Source of the DNA: Frateuria_A sp049727805
GTDB taxonomy: Bacteria; Pseudomonadota; Gammaproteobacteria; Xanthomonadales; Rhodanobacteraceae
Assembly (NCBI RefSeq): GCF_049727805.1
Contig: NZ_JBCNYA010000007.1
Coordinates: 78,612 to 142,611 of the forward strand
DNA: 64,000 bases
Direction of reading: 5' to 3'
Shown: positions 40,618 through 50,400 of the stretch, in pieces
Numbering within the stretch: the stretch's first letter is position 1
Layout: every line of letters starts with the position of its first letter
Program-made: the position numbers and the translations under genes
Notes under the pieces: model-generated
The model's input: only the letters and a program-made list of their open reading frames with translations
Told to the model about the DNA's origin: nothing
Databases searched by the model: none

Positions 40618-41742
40618 ATGCCCTTCCGCCAGCCGTCCCTCGAGCAACGAGCCATCGACCTGCTGGCGCTTGCCGGCGTCCGCGCCGCCGACAAGCCGCC
40701 CTGCGACCTGTGCGTGCACGACGACCGGCTCTACGCGCGCGTCTTCGCACACGGCTCGCTGGGCCTCGGCGAGGCTTACATGGACGGCTGGTGGGACAGC
40801 GACGACCTGCCCGGCCTGTTCACCCGCCTGCTGCGTGCGCAGCTCGACCAGGAGCTGAAAACGCTCGACACGCTGATCGCGCACCTCAAGGCGCGGTTCG
40901 TCAACCTGCAGCGCGGCGAACATGCCTTCGAGATCGGCAAGGCGCACTACGACCTGGGGAACGACCTGTTCCAGGCCATGCTCGGCGAGCGGCTGGTGTA
41001 CTCGTGCGGCTACTGGGCCGAAGCGAACAACCTCGACCACGCCCAGGTCGCCAAGCTCGACCTGATCTGCCGCAAGCTGCGCCTCAAGCCAGGCCAGCGC
41101 GTGCTGGACATCGGCTGCGGCTGGGGCGAGGCGCTCAAGTACGCGGCTGAGAAATACGGCATCGAGGGCGTGGGCATCACCGTCTCGCAGGAACAGGCCG
41201 CCTACGCGCAGGCGCTGTGCGCCGGGCTGCCGGTGGAGATCCGCCTGCAGGACTACCACGAGCTCGACGAGCCCTTCGACGCGATCATGTCGATCGGCAT
41301 GTTCGAGCACGTCGGCGCGCTCAACTATCGCAGCTACTTCGAGGTGGCGCGGCGCTGCCTGCGCGAGGAAGGCCTGTTCCTGCTGCATTGCATCGGCAGC
41401 AACGGCGCGCCGTCGCGGCCGGATCCGTGGATCGAGAAGTACATCTTCCCCAATTCGATGATCCCGGCGATGAGCCAGACCGCCACCGCGCTGGAGGGCC
41501 TGTTCGTGGTCGAGGACTGGCACAACTTCGGCGCCGACTACGACAAGACCCTCACCGCCTGGCGCGCCAACTTCGACGCCGCCTGGCCGGCGCTCGCGCA
41601 TCACTACGACGAACGCTTCCGCCGCATGTGGCACTACTACCTGGCCGTCTCGGCGGCCGTGTTCCGCAGCCGCCGCGACCAGCTCTGGCAGATCACCCTG
41701 AGCCCGCGCGGCGTACCCGGCGGCTACCGCGTGCCGCGCTGA
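40618..41742 (+). CDS. cfa: Cyclopropane-fatty-acyl-phospholipid synthase
   Basis: The 374-residue enzyme methylates unsaturated phospholipid acyl chains with S-adenosylmethionine at the membrane. Present are YDLGNDLFQAMLGERLVYSCGYW, the SAM motif VLDIGCGWGEALKYAAEKYG (about residue 165) and IMSIGMFEHVGALNYRSYF, plus the C-terminal block RRMWHYYLAVSAAVFRSRRDQLWQ. Length matches the usual 380. It lies 29 bases after DUF190, so it may share the fluoride-controlled transcript. Confidence 0.94.
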   Translation: MPFRQPSLEQRAIDLLALAGVRAADKPPCDLCVHDDRLYARVFAHGSLGLGEAYMDGWWDSDDLPGLFTRLLRAQLDQELKTLDTLIAHLKARFVNLQRGEHAFEIGKAHYDLGNDLFQAMLGERLVYSCGYWAEANNLDHAQVAKLDLICRKLRLKPGQRVLDIGCGWGEALKYAAEKYGIEGVGITVSQEQAAYAQALCAGLPVEIRLQDYHELDEPFDAIMSIGMFEHVGALNYRSYFEVARRCLREEGLFLLHCIGSNGAPSRPDPWIEKYIFPNSMIPAMSQTATALEGLFVVEDWHNFGADYDKTLTAWRANFDAAWPALAHHYDERFRRMWHYYLAVSAAVFRSRRDQLWQITLSPRGVPGGYRVPR

Positions 41743-41827
41743 ACACCGCCGGCAGTTGTGGTAAACCTCCCGCCGGGGACGCGACGGGACGGACGCGGCG
41801 GCAATGCAGGGAGAGGGAAGTCACCAG

Positions 41828-44152
41828 ATGTGGCAATGCGGCGGGTACACGATCGTGCCTGCCAGCCGCCGGCTGCTGCGCGATGGACAGCCGGTCGACC
41901 TGGAAGCGAAGGTATTCGACCTGATCTGGCTGCTGGTCGAGAACCGCGACCGCGCCGTGGGCAAGCAGGAAGTGATCGCCGCCCTGTGGGGCCACCGGCC
42001 GATCACCGATGCGGCGCTCAGCCAACTGCTCTACAAGGCCCGCCGCGCCCTCGACGACGATGGCGACCGGCAGGCGGTCATCCGTACCGTGTACGGCCGC
42101 GGGCTGCAGTGGGTGGCGCCTGTCACGCCGGCGGCCGCGGAGCGCCCCGACCCTGAAGACCGAGCATCCGGAGCTGCTCCCGCTCCCCTGGTGCGCCAGA
42201 CACGCCAGGCCTACCTGGCGCTCGGCATGGCGATACCACTGGTGCTCGCGGCGCTTGCCTTCTGGTTCATCCCTGCGAGCAAGGCACCGCCCGTGCCGGC
42301 TCCGCCGCGACTGGCGATGCTGCCCACCACCAATGCCACCGGCGATCCCGCGCTCGGCTGGGTTTCCCACGGCCTGCCGGGCCTGATGACCAGCCTGCTG
42401 GGCCAGGCCCATGGCATCGACGTCATCGATGCGTTGCAGGTCGCTCACGTTTGGGATTACACGCCGCAGGCCGGCCGCAATCACGCCGAACATGCACGTC
42501 TGGTCACGCATGCCGACATCGTGATCGACAGCCGCCTGCGCAAGATCGCCGACAAACTCTACGAACTGGATCTGCATCTCGATCCCGGCAAGTCCGCCGC
42601 TCCCTCCGACATCATCGTCACGGGAGATCAGCCGGGAACGCTCGGCATCGAGGCGGTCGGGCGCATCCGCCGCGCACTGGGACTGGTACCTGCGGCGCAA
42701 CCCCAGGGCACGCAGCCCGCGGATGCATATCTGGCCGAAACATTTGCGCGCGGGCTGGACGAGGCCATGAGCGGCCGTTGGGCGCAAGCCAAGCCCTACT
42801 TCCTGCTCTCCTCGCAGAACGCGCCAAACTTCCTACCTGCCCGCTTCAGGTTAGGCGAGGCCCAACTCGTCACCGGCGAATCCGACCTGGCCGAGCACAC
42901 CCTGCAGGAAGTGCTGGCGTCGGCGCGTGCCCAGGGCAACGAGGTCATGGCCGCCGGCAGCCTGGTCCAGTTGGCTCAGCTGGCCATGAACCGGCACCGT
43001 TACGAAGATGCGCTGGCACTGCTGGACCGCGCAGAGCCGATGGCCGGACGCGACGCGAACATGAGCGTCACCGTTGCGCTCAAAGCGGTCAACGTGGCGG
43101 CTCGATTGCATCGGATGTCTCTGGCCCACGCAAAGCTGGCCCGGGCGCGCAACCTGATCGACCGGCACCAGCTGCGTCAGCGGGCTGCCGACCTGCACAA
43201 CAGCGAGGCCTTCATCGGCGAGGCCGAGGGAAACGTCGCGGCGACGGAGGCGGCCGACCGCGCGGCGCTTGCCGCCAGCGAGGCGATCGGCAACGAACAC
43301 GACGCACGGGGAGATGCCTACAATCTCGCCCTCGTGCTCGCTCGCGAAGGAAAGAACGGCGAAGCCATACGGCTTTTCGCCAACAGCTATCACAGGTCGC
43401 TGGGCGTTGATCCATGGTTGACCTTCGCCAGCGGTGACAACCTGGCCATCGCCCTGCTCAATGCTGGCCTGACGTCCCAGGTGAAGCCCATTGCCTCCCA
43501 GTTGCTGGCAACCGCTACGGAGCAACACAACGCCGTTCGGCAGGCGCTCGCCTGGATGCTGCGCGCGGGAAGCGACTGGTACGAAGATGACGCGGCCGGT
43601 TCGCTTGCGGACTGCCGCAAGGCGGCTTCACTGGTGGACCCGGCGCAGGATCCTGCATTGTGGCTCGCGATACGTCTGAACGAGGCTGCTGCTGCGCTGC
43701 TTGCCGAACCGGGCGCCGTGGCGGCAATCCGGCGCGATACGGACTTCTTGATCGATGCCCAGAAGCAGCCGGGCGATTACGCATACGAGCGCATGCTTAT
43801 CCATGCGATGGCCGCTTCCGCCGCCGGCAACCCCTTGCAGGCGCGCATCGCGCTGAAGGCGGCTGCTACGGGACCGCGTCCGAACGACCCCACGGGCGAC
43901 AACCTGCATTACATCGGGCTGATCCTCGCCCTGCGCGACCACGATGCTGGGGACGCGGCGATCGCCCTGGCCAGGTTCGATCCGGGCACCTCCGCCAGCG
44001 CGGACGTACTGCGCTTGTACAGCCGCTGGATGGCGCAGCAAGGCGACGGCACTAGCCGTGCCCGCGCCCAGGCGCGCCTTGCCACGTTGCAGAAGGACGC
44101 CACGGCCGCGCTGGCCGCCGAATCCGCGGAGAAACTGCTGGCCTCGCCCTGA
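41828..44152 (+). CDS. CadC-like transmembrane regulator with TPR-rich periplasmic part
   Basis: The 774-residue protein has an N-terminal OmpR-type winged helix (residues about 1-100, with GKQEVIAALWGHRPITDAALSQLLYKARRAL). A Pro-rich linker and a single membrane helix (about residues 130-149) follow. The large periplasmic region starts with an alpha/beta domain (LAMLPTTNATGDPALGWVSHGL) and continues with tetratricopeptide-like helix pairs. It probably senses an extracytoplasmic signal and controls genes directly from the membrane. ATG 41828 has GGGAAG upstream; ATG 41804 is the alternative. The target genes are unknown. Confidence 0.85.
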   Translation: MWQCGGYTIVPASRRLLRDGQPVDLEAKVFDLIWLLVENRDRAVGKQEVIAALWGHRPITDAALSQLLYKARRALDDDGDRQAVIRTVYGRGLQWVAPVTPAAAERPDPEDRASGAAPAPLVRQTRQAYLALGMAIPLVLAALAFWFIPASKAPPVPAPPRLAMLPTTNATGDPALGWVSHGLPGLMTSLLGQAHGIDVIDALQVAHVWDYTPQAGRNHAEHARLVTHADIVIDSRLRKIADKLYELDLHLDPGKSAAPSDIIVTGDQPGTLGIEAVGRIRRALGLVPAAQPQGTQPADAYLAETFARGLDEAMSGRWAQAKPYFLLSSQNAPNFLPARFRLGEAQLVTGESDLAEHTLQEVLASARAQGNEVMAAGSLVQLAQLAMNRHRYEDALALLDRAEPMAGRDANMSVTVALKAVNVAARLHRMSLAHAKLARARNLIDRHQLRQRAADLHNSEAFIGEAEGNVAATEAADRAALAASEAIGNEHDARGDAYNLALVLAREGKNGEAIRLFANSYHRSLGVDPWLTFASGDNLAIALLNAGLTSQVKPIASQLLATATEQHNAVRQALAWMLRAGSDWYEDDAAGSLADCRKAASLVDPAQDPALWLAIRLNEAAAALLAEPGAVAAIRRDTDFLIDAQKQPGDYAYERMLIHAMAASAAGNPLQARIALKAAATGPRPNDPTGDNLHYIGLILALRDHDAGDAAIALARFDPGTSASADVLRLYSRWMAQQGDGTSRARAQARLATLQKDATAALAAESAEKLLASP

Positions 44153-44271
44153 TCAGGCGGTAGCATCTGCTTGGACACCACCACCGATCACGCAGAGTCG
44201 CCATGATGCGTCCATCGCCCGCCGTCCCCATCGCACAACGGTCGTACACCGCCTGGTTGCAGCGTGGGACG

Positions 44272-45138
44272 ATGGCCCGGCTGCGTGCACTGGGGCTGGC
44301 GCTGGTGCTCGCCCTGGCTGCCGTTCCTGCGCTGGCCCAACCGGCACTATGGGCAGTCAAGGACGCCGACACCACCATCTACCTCTTCGGCACCGTGCAC
44401 CTGCTGCCGCACGACACCGACTGGCACTCCGCCGAACTGGACAAGGCGCTGGCCGACAGCCAGGCGCTGTACGTGGAGATCACCGACGACGACCAGGCCA
44501 CCATGACGGCGCTGGTGTTGCAGTACGGCATGGACATGGCCCATCCGCTGTCGGGCCTGCTCACGCCCTTCGACCGCGAGCGGCTCGCGCGCGCCGCCCG
44601 GCTGGCGGACGTGCCCGGCGGCGTCGCTGCGCTGAACCTGATGCGGCCGTGGCTGGCCGCCCTCACCCTCACCGTGGCGCCGCTCACCAAGGCCGGCCTC
44701 GATCCTGCCGAAGGTGTCGACAAGCAGTTGCGCGCGGCAATGACGAAAGCCGGCAAGCCGGTGCGCGGGCTGGAAACTGCCGAACAGCAGATCCGCTTCC
44801 TGGCCGACATGCCGCAGGCCGTGCAACTGGCGATGCTGCGCTCGACCCTGCGCGACACCGACCGCGCCGCGGTGGACCTCAAGGCGATCATCGAGGCGTG
44901 GAAGAGCGGCGACGAGGCCGCCCTTTCGCGACTCGAGATCGACCTGATGCGCCGCGAGACGCCCGAGCTCTACCAGCGCCTGCTGGTCGAACGCAACGAA
45001 GCCTGGGCCAAACGCATCGCCGGCATGCTGCAGCAACCCGGCACCGTCTTCATCGCCGTCGGCGCCGCCCACCTGGCCGGGCCGGACAGCGTGCAGGCGC
45101 AGCTCGCGAAGGATGGCATCGGCGTACATCGGTTGTAG
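44272..45138 (+). CDS. TraB/GumN-family exported protein
   Basis: The product (288 residues) has a signal peptide (ALGLALVLALAAVPALA) and the TraB/GumN domain: WAVKDADTTIYLFGTVHLLP, GLDPAEGVDKQL, VRGLETAEQQIRFL and GTVFIAVGAAHLAGPDSV. The two GxxH motifs (GTVHLL, GAAHLAG) are the proposed metal-dependent site of the family. The biochemical role of the family is not established. In-frame ATGs at 44203/44206 would give a 22-23-residue N-terminal extension. Confidence 0.86.
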   Translation: MARLRALGLALVLALAAVPALAQPALWAVKDADTTIYLFGTVHLLPHDTDWHSAELDKALADSQALYVEITDDDQATMTALVLQYGMDMAHPLSGLLTPFDRERLARAARLADVPGGVAALNLMRPWLAALTLTVAPLTKAGLDPAEGVDKQLRAAMTKAGKPVRGLETAEQQIRFLADMPQAVQLAMLRSTLRDTDRAAVDLKAIIEAWKSGDEAALSRLEIDLMRRETPELYQRLLVERNEAWAKRIAGMLQQPGTVFIAVGAAHLAGPDSVQAQLAKDGIGVHRL

Positions 45139-45187
45139 GAAATCGCCTCGCAAGGATGTCGGCCCGCCAGCCTGCCGCTGTACCCAA

Positions 45188-45248
45188 GTGCTTGATTCGG
45201 CAGCAAAGTAAGAGTCCGTAACGATCCCCTAAAACGGCCATCAAGCAC
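45188..45248. promoter_or_regulatory. 9-bp inverted repeat in a leader region
   Basis: The arms GTGCTTGAT (45188-45196) and ATCAAGCAC (45240-45248) are exact complements separated by 43 bases that are A-richer than the surroundings. They lie upstream of the gene starting at 45330. This could be a looped operator pair or an mRNA structure; no direct evidence of function. Confidence 0.35.
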
Positions 45249-45329
45249 CGGCCGGCGCAATTGCGCTGCGATACGGTGCGCGCCGCGATTGCGTGGCGCG
45301 TCCCCTCCCGACGCAGCCAGGTTCCGGAC

Positions 45330-46259
45330 ATGACCGATCAGCACGCCCTCCCTTGCGCCCTCGCGCCGCAGCGGCACGGCCGCTTCATCCTCGCCGGCCT
45401 CGCGGCCGCCCTCGGCCTTGCCCTGTCGTCACCGGGCACGGCCGGTGACGCCCCCTCCTACGACGTCAGGGAAATGCCCGCCACGCTGGTCTACACCATC
45501 GACATCGCCGGGCAGACGCACAAGGAAAACGCCAAGGCCGGCACCTATGCCGATGCCTCGGTGCACCAGCGCCTGGACGGCACCGTGCACCTGTGGGGCG
45601 AGCAAGGCCACCGCTCGAGCGTGGACAACGCCCAGGAAATCATCAAGCAGGGCGAGCCGCTGCGGCAGGCGATGATGCCGGCCATCCAGCAGGCCATGGC
45701 CACCTGCGGCGAGGACGAGGCCTGCATGACCGCGGCCATGATGAAGATGAGCGCCAGCATGTCGCCGGCCCAGCGCGAGATGGCCCGCACCGCCAAGGAC
45801 CGCATGGCACCCAAGTACACCCGCCACGACCTCGGCCGATGGGCGGTGGATCCGACCAAGGCCAGGTGCTCGCTGCACGCGGTCACGCAAGGGTCCTCGC
45901 GCTACCGTTCGATGGACGTGGGCGAAGGCTACGCCAACTACGTCACCGGCTCGGAACAGCGCCACGGCGAAGGGCGCAACGATTGCAAGGGTTCCGACCT
46001 GCCCGATGCGCGCGCCGAATGGAACGGCGACACCCGCCTGCTGAGCCTCAAGCTGCCCGGCCTGACCGTGGACGAACAGGCCAGGGACGCCAGCGGCAAG
46101 ACCAGCACCGGGCAAGTGACCATCGGCGACATCGAGCTCGACGACCTGCACTGGTCCGGCAAGGGGCCGCAGAGCGGCCAGCAGACCCGCAAGGTCACGG
46201 CGGGCGACGTTCCGGCCACCATGACGATTCGCTGGACCTTTACGCCCGGCAAGGCCTGA
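45330..46259 (+). CDS. Exported protein of unknown function
   Basis: The 309-residue product has a signal-like helix after a polar leader (FILAGLAAALGLALSSPGTAGDA). No family is recognised. The mature part has a methionine-rich helix (about residues 135-160, with CGEDEACMTAAMMKMSASM), a few Cys that could pair, and a Gly/Ser-rich beta end (VTIGDIELDDLHW, TMTIRWTF). The Met-rich helix might bind copper or another soft metal, but this is speculative. It begins a row of four genes for exported proteins that ends with the two-VWA protein. Confidence 0.6.
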   Translation: MTDQHALPCALAPQRHGRFILAGLAAALGLALSSPGTAGDAPSYDVREMPATLVYTIDIAGQTHKENAKAGTYADASVHQRLDGTVHLWGEQGHRSSVDNAQEIIKQGEPLRQAMMPAIQQAMATCGEDEACMTAAMMKMSASMSPAQREMARTAKDRMAPKYTRHDLGRWAVDPTKARCSLHAVTQGSSRYRSMDVGEGYANYVTGSEQRHGEGRNDCKGSDLPDARAEWNGDTRLLSLKLPGLTVDEQARDASGKTSTGQVTIGDIELDDLHWSGKGPQSGQQTRKVTAGDVPATMTIRWTFTPGKA

Positions 46260-46261
46260 GC

Positions 46262-46996
46262 ATGCCTGCCGGCATGCCCAACACAGGCGCGCACGCGATG
46301 GCGTGGCTGGCACTGGCCTGGATGCTGTGGACGCCGCTGGCCGACGCCTGCGGCGATCCGCCTCCGCATTCGCCGCAGTACCGGCAACGCGCCGTGCACG
46401 CCGCGGCCCGCCTCGGCGCCACGCCCGGCTACGCCCTCGCGCATGGATGGTCGCTGCAACCGGAAGCGCCATCGCTGGTGCAGGCAGGCCAGGACGTCTA
46501 CGGCCGGCCGCTGCGGCTGGCGCCCGGTGCCGCGGCGGCCATGCAGGCCATGCTGGAAGCCGCGGCGCGCGACGGGATCACCCTGCAGGCGGTGTCCGGC
46601 TTCCGCAGCTTCGGCTACCAGCGCCGGCTGGTGCGACGCAAGCTGGACCGCGGCCTGCCGCTGGCCTCGGTGCTGCACGTCAACACCCTGCCCGGCTTCA
46701 GCGAGCACCACAGCGGCTGCACGCTGGACCTGACCACGCCGGGCGTGCCTCCGACGGATGCGGCGTTCGCCGATACGCCGGCGTTCGCCTGGCTCGCCCG
46801 CCACGCCCGCCGATTCGGCTTCGAACTGTCCTATCCGGCGGGCAACGCCAAGGGCATCGCGTTCGAGCCGTGGCACTGGCGCTACGCGGGACCTTCGCCT
46901 TCGGATGACGGCCTGCTCGCGCAGATGTCGTCCGCGCATGCATCACCTGTCGATGTTCCCATCCACACCAGCCCCATCACCCAGGGATACCCATGA
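46262..46996 (+). CDS. VanY-type D-alanyl-D-alanine carboxypeptidase
   Basis: The 244-residue product has a hydrophobic N terminus (MAWLALAWMLWTPLADAC) for export and a VanY peptidase domain. The zinc site is seen as SEHHSGCTLD (H149, D156) and EPWHWRY (catalytic E202, ligand H205), after the conserved SGFRSFGYQRRL. It trims the terminal D-Ala of peptidoglycan stems. It follows the unknown exported protein by two bases and overlaps the next gene by four (ATGA). Confidence 0.88.
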   Translation: MPAGMPNTGAHAMAWLALAWMLWTPLADACGDPPPHSPQYRQRAVHAAARLGATPGYALAHGWSLQPEAPSLVQAGQDVYGRPLRLAPGAAAAMQAMLEAAARDGITLQAVSGFRSFGYQRRLVRRKLDRGLPLASVLHVNTLPGFSEHHSGCTLDLTTPGVPPTDAAFADTPAFAWLARHARRFGFELSYPAGNAKGIAFEPWHWRYAGPSPSDDGLLAQMSSAHASPVDVPIHTSPITQGYP

Positions 46997-47379
46997 AGAT
47001 GCGCACCCATCGTCTCGTCCTGTTGCTCGCCCCGTTCACCCTGACGCCGCTCGCGCACGCACAGGAGGCCCCCGTCAGCTGCGAAGGCAAATCGATCGCC
47101 ACGATCGAGGCGCTTGCCCGCCACGACCACGACGGCGCCCGACGCTACCTGTCCGCCATGCTGGTTTCCAACTCGCAACGCATGGAACCGATGTGGGACG
47201 CCCTGATCGAGCAGAGCTGGGGACCCTACGCCTCGCACGGCAAGGCCGAGACGATCGCCAACGGCGACCACACCACCACGGTGCGGCTGCCGCTCGCGTT
47301 CGACCACGGCGCGACCACCGCGACCTTCACCTGCGATCCGAAACAAGGCGGCGCCATCGTCGAGTTCGCGCTGCTGTAG
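46993..47379 (+). CDS. Small exported protein, DUF3887-like
   Basis: The 128-residue product has a signal peptide (LVLLLAPFTLTPLAHAQ) and a short alpha/beta domain (SIATIEALARHDHDGARRYLS, MWDALIEQSWGPYASHGKAE) whose pattern resembles DUF3887. It starts within the VanY stop codon. Function is unknown; by context it may act in the envelope with its neighbours. Confidence 0.6.
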   Translation: MKMRTHRLVLLLAPFTLTPLAHAQEAPVSCEGKSIATIEALARHDHDGARRYLSAMLVSNSQRMEPMWDALIEQSWGPYASHGKAETIANGDHTTTVRLPLAFDHGATTATFTCDPKQGGAIVEFALL

Positions 47380-47431
47380 CGGACCGGCGCGCCGGCGCAA
47401 CCCGCCCTGTCCCACGAAGGAATGACTCGCG

Positions 47432-50400
47432 ATGAAAACCGGGCTCGCCGTGAAACTGCTCGCCGTCGCTGCGGTGGGAACCGCCATAGGCACCGGCGTG
47501 CTGTGGCTTGGAAAAAACCACACGGACGTCGCGAGCCCAGGCATCACGCCGACGAGCGCAGCTTCCATTGCGCAACGGGCGACCACCGCGGCAGACGCGT
47601 CGGCGCCTGCTGCCCCGGCACCGTCCGCGCCGCTGCGCAAGACCTATCCGGCCGGGCGCTGGGACATCGCCGTGCCCTTCATCAACCCGTTCGGTGCCCA
47701 GAAGGCCTACGTCGGGATCGAGCACGCGGCGAACGGGCGGCTGGACCTGCGCTACGTCGACAAGGACAACATGGAAACCGTCCGCTCTACCAGCGGCGAG
47801 ACCTGGCAATTGCAGGTGGACTGGCAAGACAAGACCACCACCGCGTTCGACGACCTGTCGCGCTACGTCACGCAGCTCGGCGGCGAAACCTGGCCCGCCG
47901 ACCGCGATGGCCTGGTCGTACACGCGCGCGACGGCGCGGGCGACGACTGGTGGGGCGTGGCCTTTCCGCGCGGCGATGGCTACCGGCTGACGGTATGCCG
48001 GCAACTGCAGCCGCGCGCCGGCAAGCCGCTGGCCTTGCGCACCGCCGACTTCAAGGACGGCACGCTCTACTTCACCACGACCAATCCCGGGCACCGCTTC
48101 CAGAGCCTGAAGGTCACCCTGGCCGATGGCGCGGTCACGCTGTACGGCAGCAACACGTATCTGCAGGGCCGCTACCGGCGCGACCTCGCCTACCAGCGCA
48201 CGCTATACGCCTACAAGACCCACGACTACACGCTCGACGATCTGCCGCAGGACGGCGCCCTGCCGATCCAGTGGAAGTTGAGCTGGAGCGCAAAGACCGA
48301 TCCGAAGCAGTTGACCATCGCCCTCGACGAGGGCGATGCACTGATGCCGGTGCACGACGGCGAGCGCCTGGGCGCGCTCAAGGTGCGTGGCGCGGCGCTG
48401 GGCGAAGTGCGGGTCGGCGAGCCGGCCGGCGTGTCGCTCACTCATCCGGAACTCGACCGCAGCGGCACCCTCACGCCCGACGGCGACACGCTGTTCTGGC
48501 TGCCCTCGGGCTACTGGAACGTCACGCTGGTGCCCGACACCCTGAAAGCCGCCTCCGACACGCTCGGCACGCGGCTGGTGCCGGTGAGCGCCGGGCAGAT
48601 GACCGTGCTGGACGTCGGCTCGCTGGTCGACCGCGCCTACCGCGACCCCTCCGTGGACGAGGCCGCCGGCACCGACAGCCAGTTGCGCATCCTGGACGCC
48701 GCCGCGCAGGGCGACCAGGCGACGGTGGACTTCATGCTGCAGGACGGCGCCGGCGCGAAACTGCTGCCCACGCCGGACAACACGCAGATCGTCGAAGGCG
48801 GCAAGCCCGCGAGGATCCTGCGCATCGAGCGTCTCAAGACGCCGCCGAGCCTGGTGCTCGTGCTCGACTCCTCCGGCTCCATGCGCAAGTCGATGACCCG
48901 CGTGCTCGCCTCCGCGCGCAGCTTCATCCAGGGGTTGCCGGACAACACGCGCGTGCAGTTGATCGACTTCGACTCGCAGATCCGCCCGCTCAAGGGCACC
49001 GGCAAGGCGGACGCGCTGCGCAACCTGGGCCGGATCCGTGCGGACGGCTCCACCGCGCTGTACGACGCGGTGCTGGCCGGCCTGAAGCTGCTGGGTGGCG
49101 AGCAGCGCCCGACCCTGGTCGTGTTCACCGACGGCGTCGATAGCCGCGAGGACCATTCCGGCAAGGGCAGCAGCGCGACCAAGGCGCAGGTGAAGCAGGC
49201 GGTGGCCGATGCGCACGTGCCGCTGTTCACCATCGGCTTCGGCCGCGGCCACGACGGCAGCACGCTGAAGGAACTGGCCGGCATGTCCGAGGGCACCTAC
49301 TACTCCGCCGACGACGCCGACGCCCTGCAGCACGTATTCGCCTCGATCAACGACCGCCTGGGCAACCGCTACGCCGCCATCTACGAGCGCCCGCGGGAAG
49401 CGGCGCCGTCGGACCTGCCGGTGATCACGCTGGCCACCGACGTCAGCCTGTCGATGGACACCGCGCCGACGGGCGCCGGTTGCGACTACTGCAATTACCG
49501 CATCGACAAGATGAAGAATCTCTACCACGCCTTCATCGAGCGCCTGCCGGCGAACAGCCTCACGCAGCTGATCAGCTTCTCGGGCGAGGTCAACGTCAGC
49601 CAGGTATTCACCCAGCGCAAGTCCGACCTGCTGCAGGCGCTGGGCAGCCTGCAGGTGCGGCCGGGCACCGACATCCTCGGCTCGGTGCGCAAGGCCTACC
49701 TGTCGCTGAAGGAAGTGCCGGCCGAGAAGCGGGTGATCGTCTACCTCACCGACGCGGCGCTGGACGTGGACAAGGACGACCAGCCGGCCTTCGAGAAGCT
49801 GCTGCAGGGCATCAAGGCCGACGGCATCCAGGTGCTGTGGGTCGGCATGGGCACCGGCGCCCGGGATGCGCCGTTCAGGCGCGCGGCCGAGCTTTCCGGC
49901 GGCCGCTACGTGATCTCCGAGGATCCGGCCGTACTCGCCGAGGCGCTGCAGGACGTGCTCGCCGACGCCAGGGCCCGGCCCGCCGGCAAGGCGGCGCTGA
50001 CCGTCACCGTCAGCGGCCCGGCCGTCGATGGCCACGCCCGCCGCGATTCGGACACCCAGTTGCTCGACTTCCCGGTGCTGCAGAGCTCCACCGAGCGCTA
50101 CAGCTTCGACACGATCAGCTACCGCACAGGCCTGAAGGCCCCGCAGTACGGCGCCGCTGCGGCCGCGCTGGTCTACGGCCGGGACATCCCCAGCCAGGAC
50201 GTGATCCTGACCAAGCGCCTCGCGCTCGACGCCAGCGGCAAAAACCGGGCGATGGAATGGCACGCGCGCGAGATGTACCTGATGAAGCGCTTCCACGGCA
50301 TCGACGCGCCCGGCGGCCAGGTGTTCCTGGCGCTGGACATGACGCTGAAGAACATCCAGTCCGAGGGCGCGCCCTACCTCATTCCCGATTTCGCCTCGCA

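Noticed and set aside
46240..46422. Short minus-strand frames in the exported-protein gene row
   Set aside because: They lie inside well-supported genes, have no ribosome site and show no domain.
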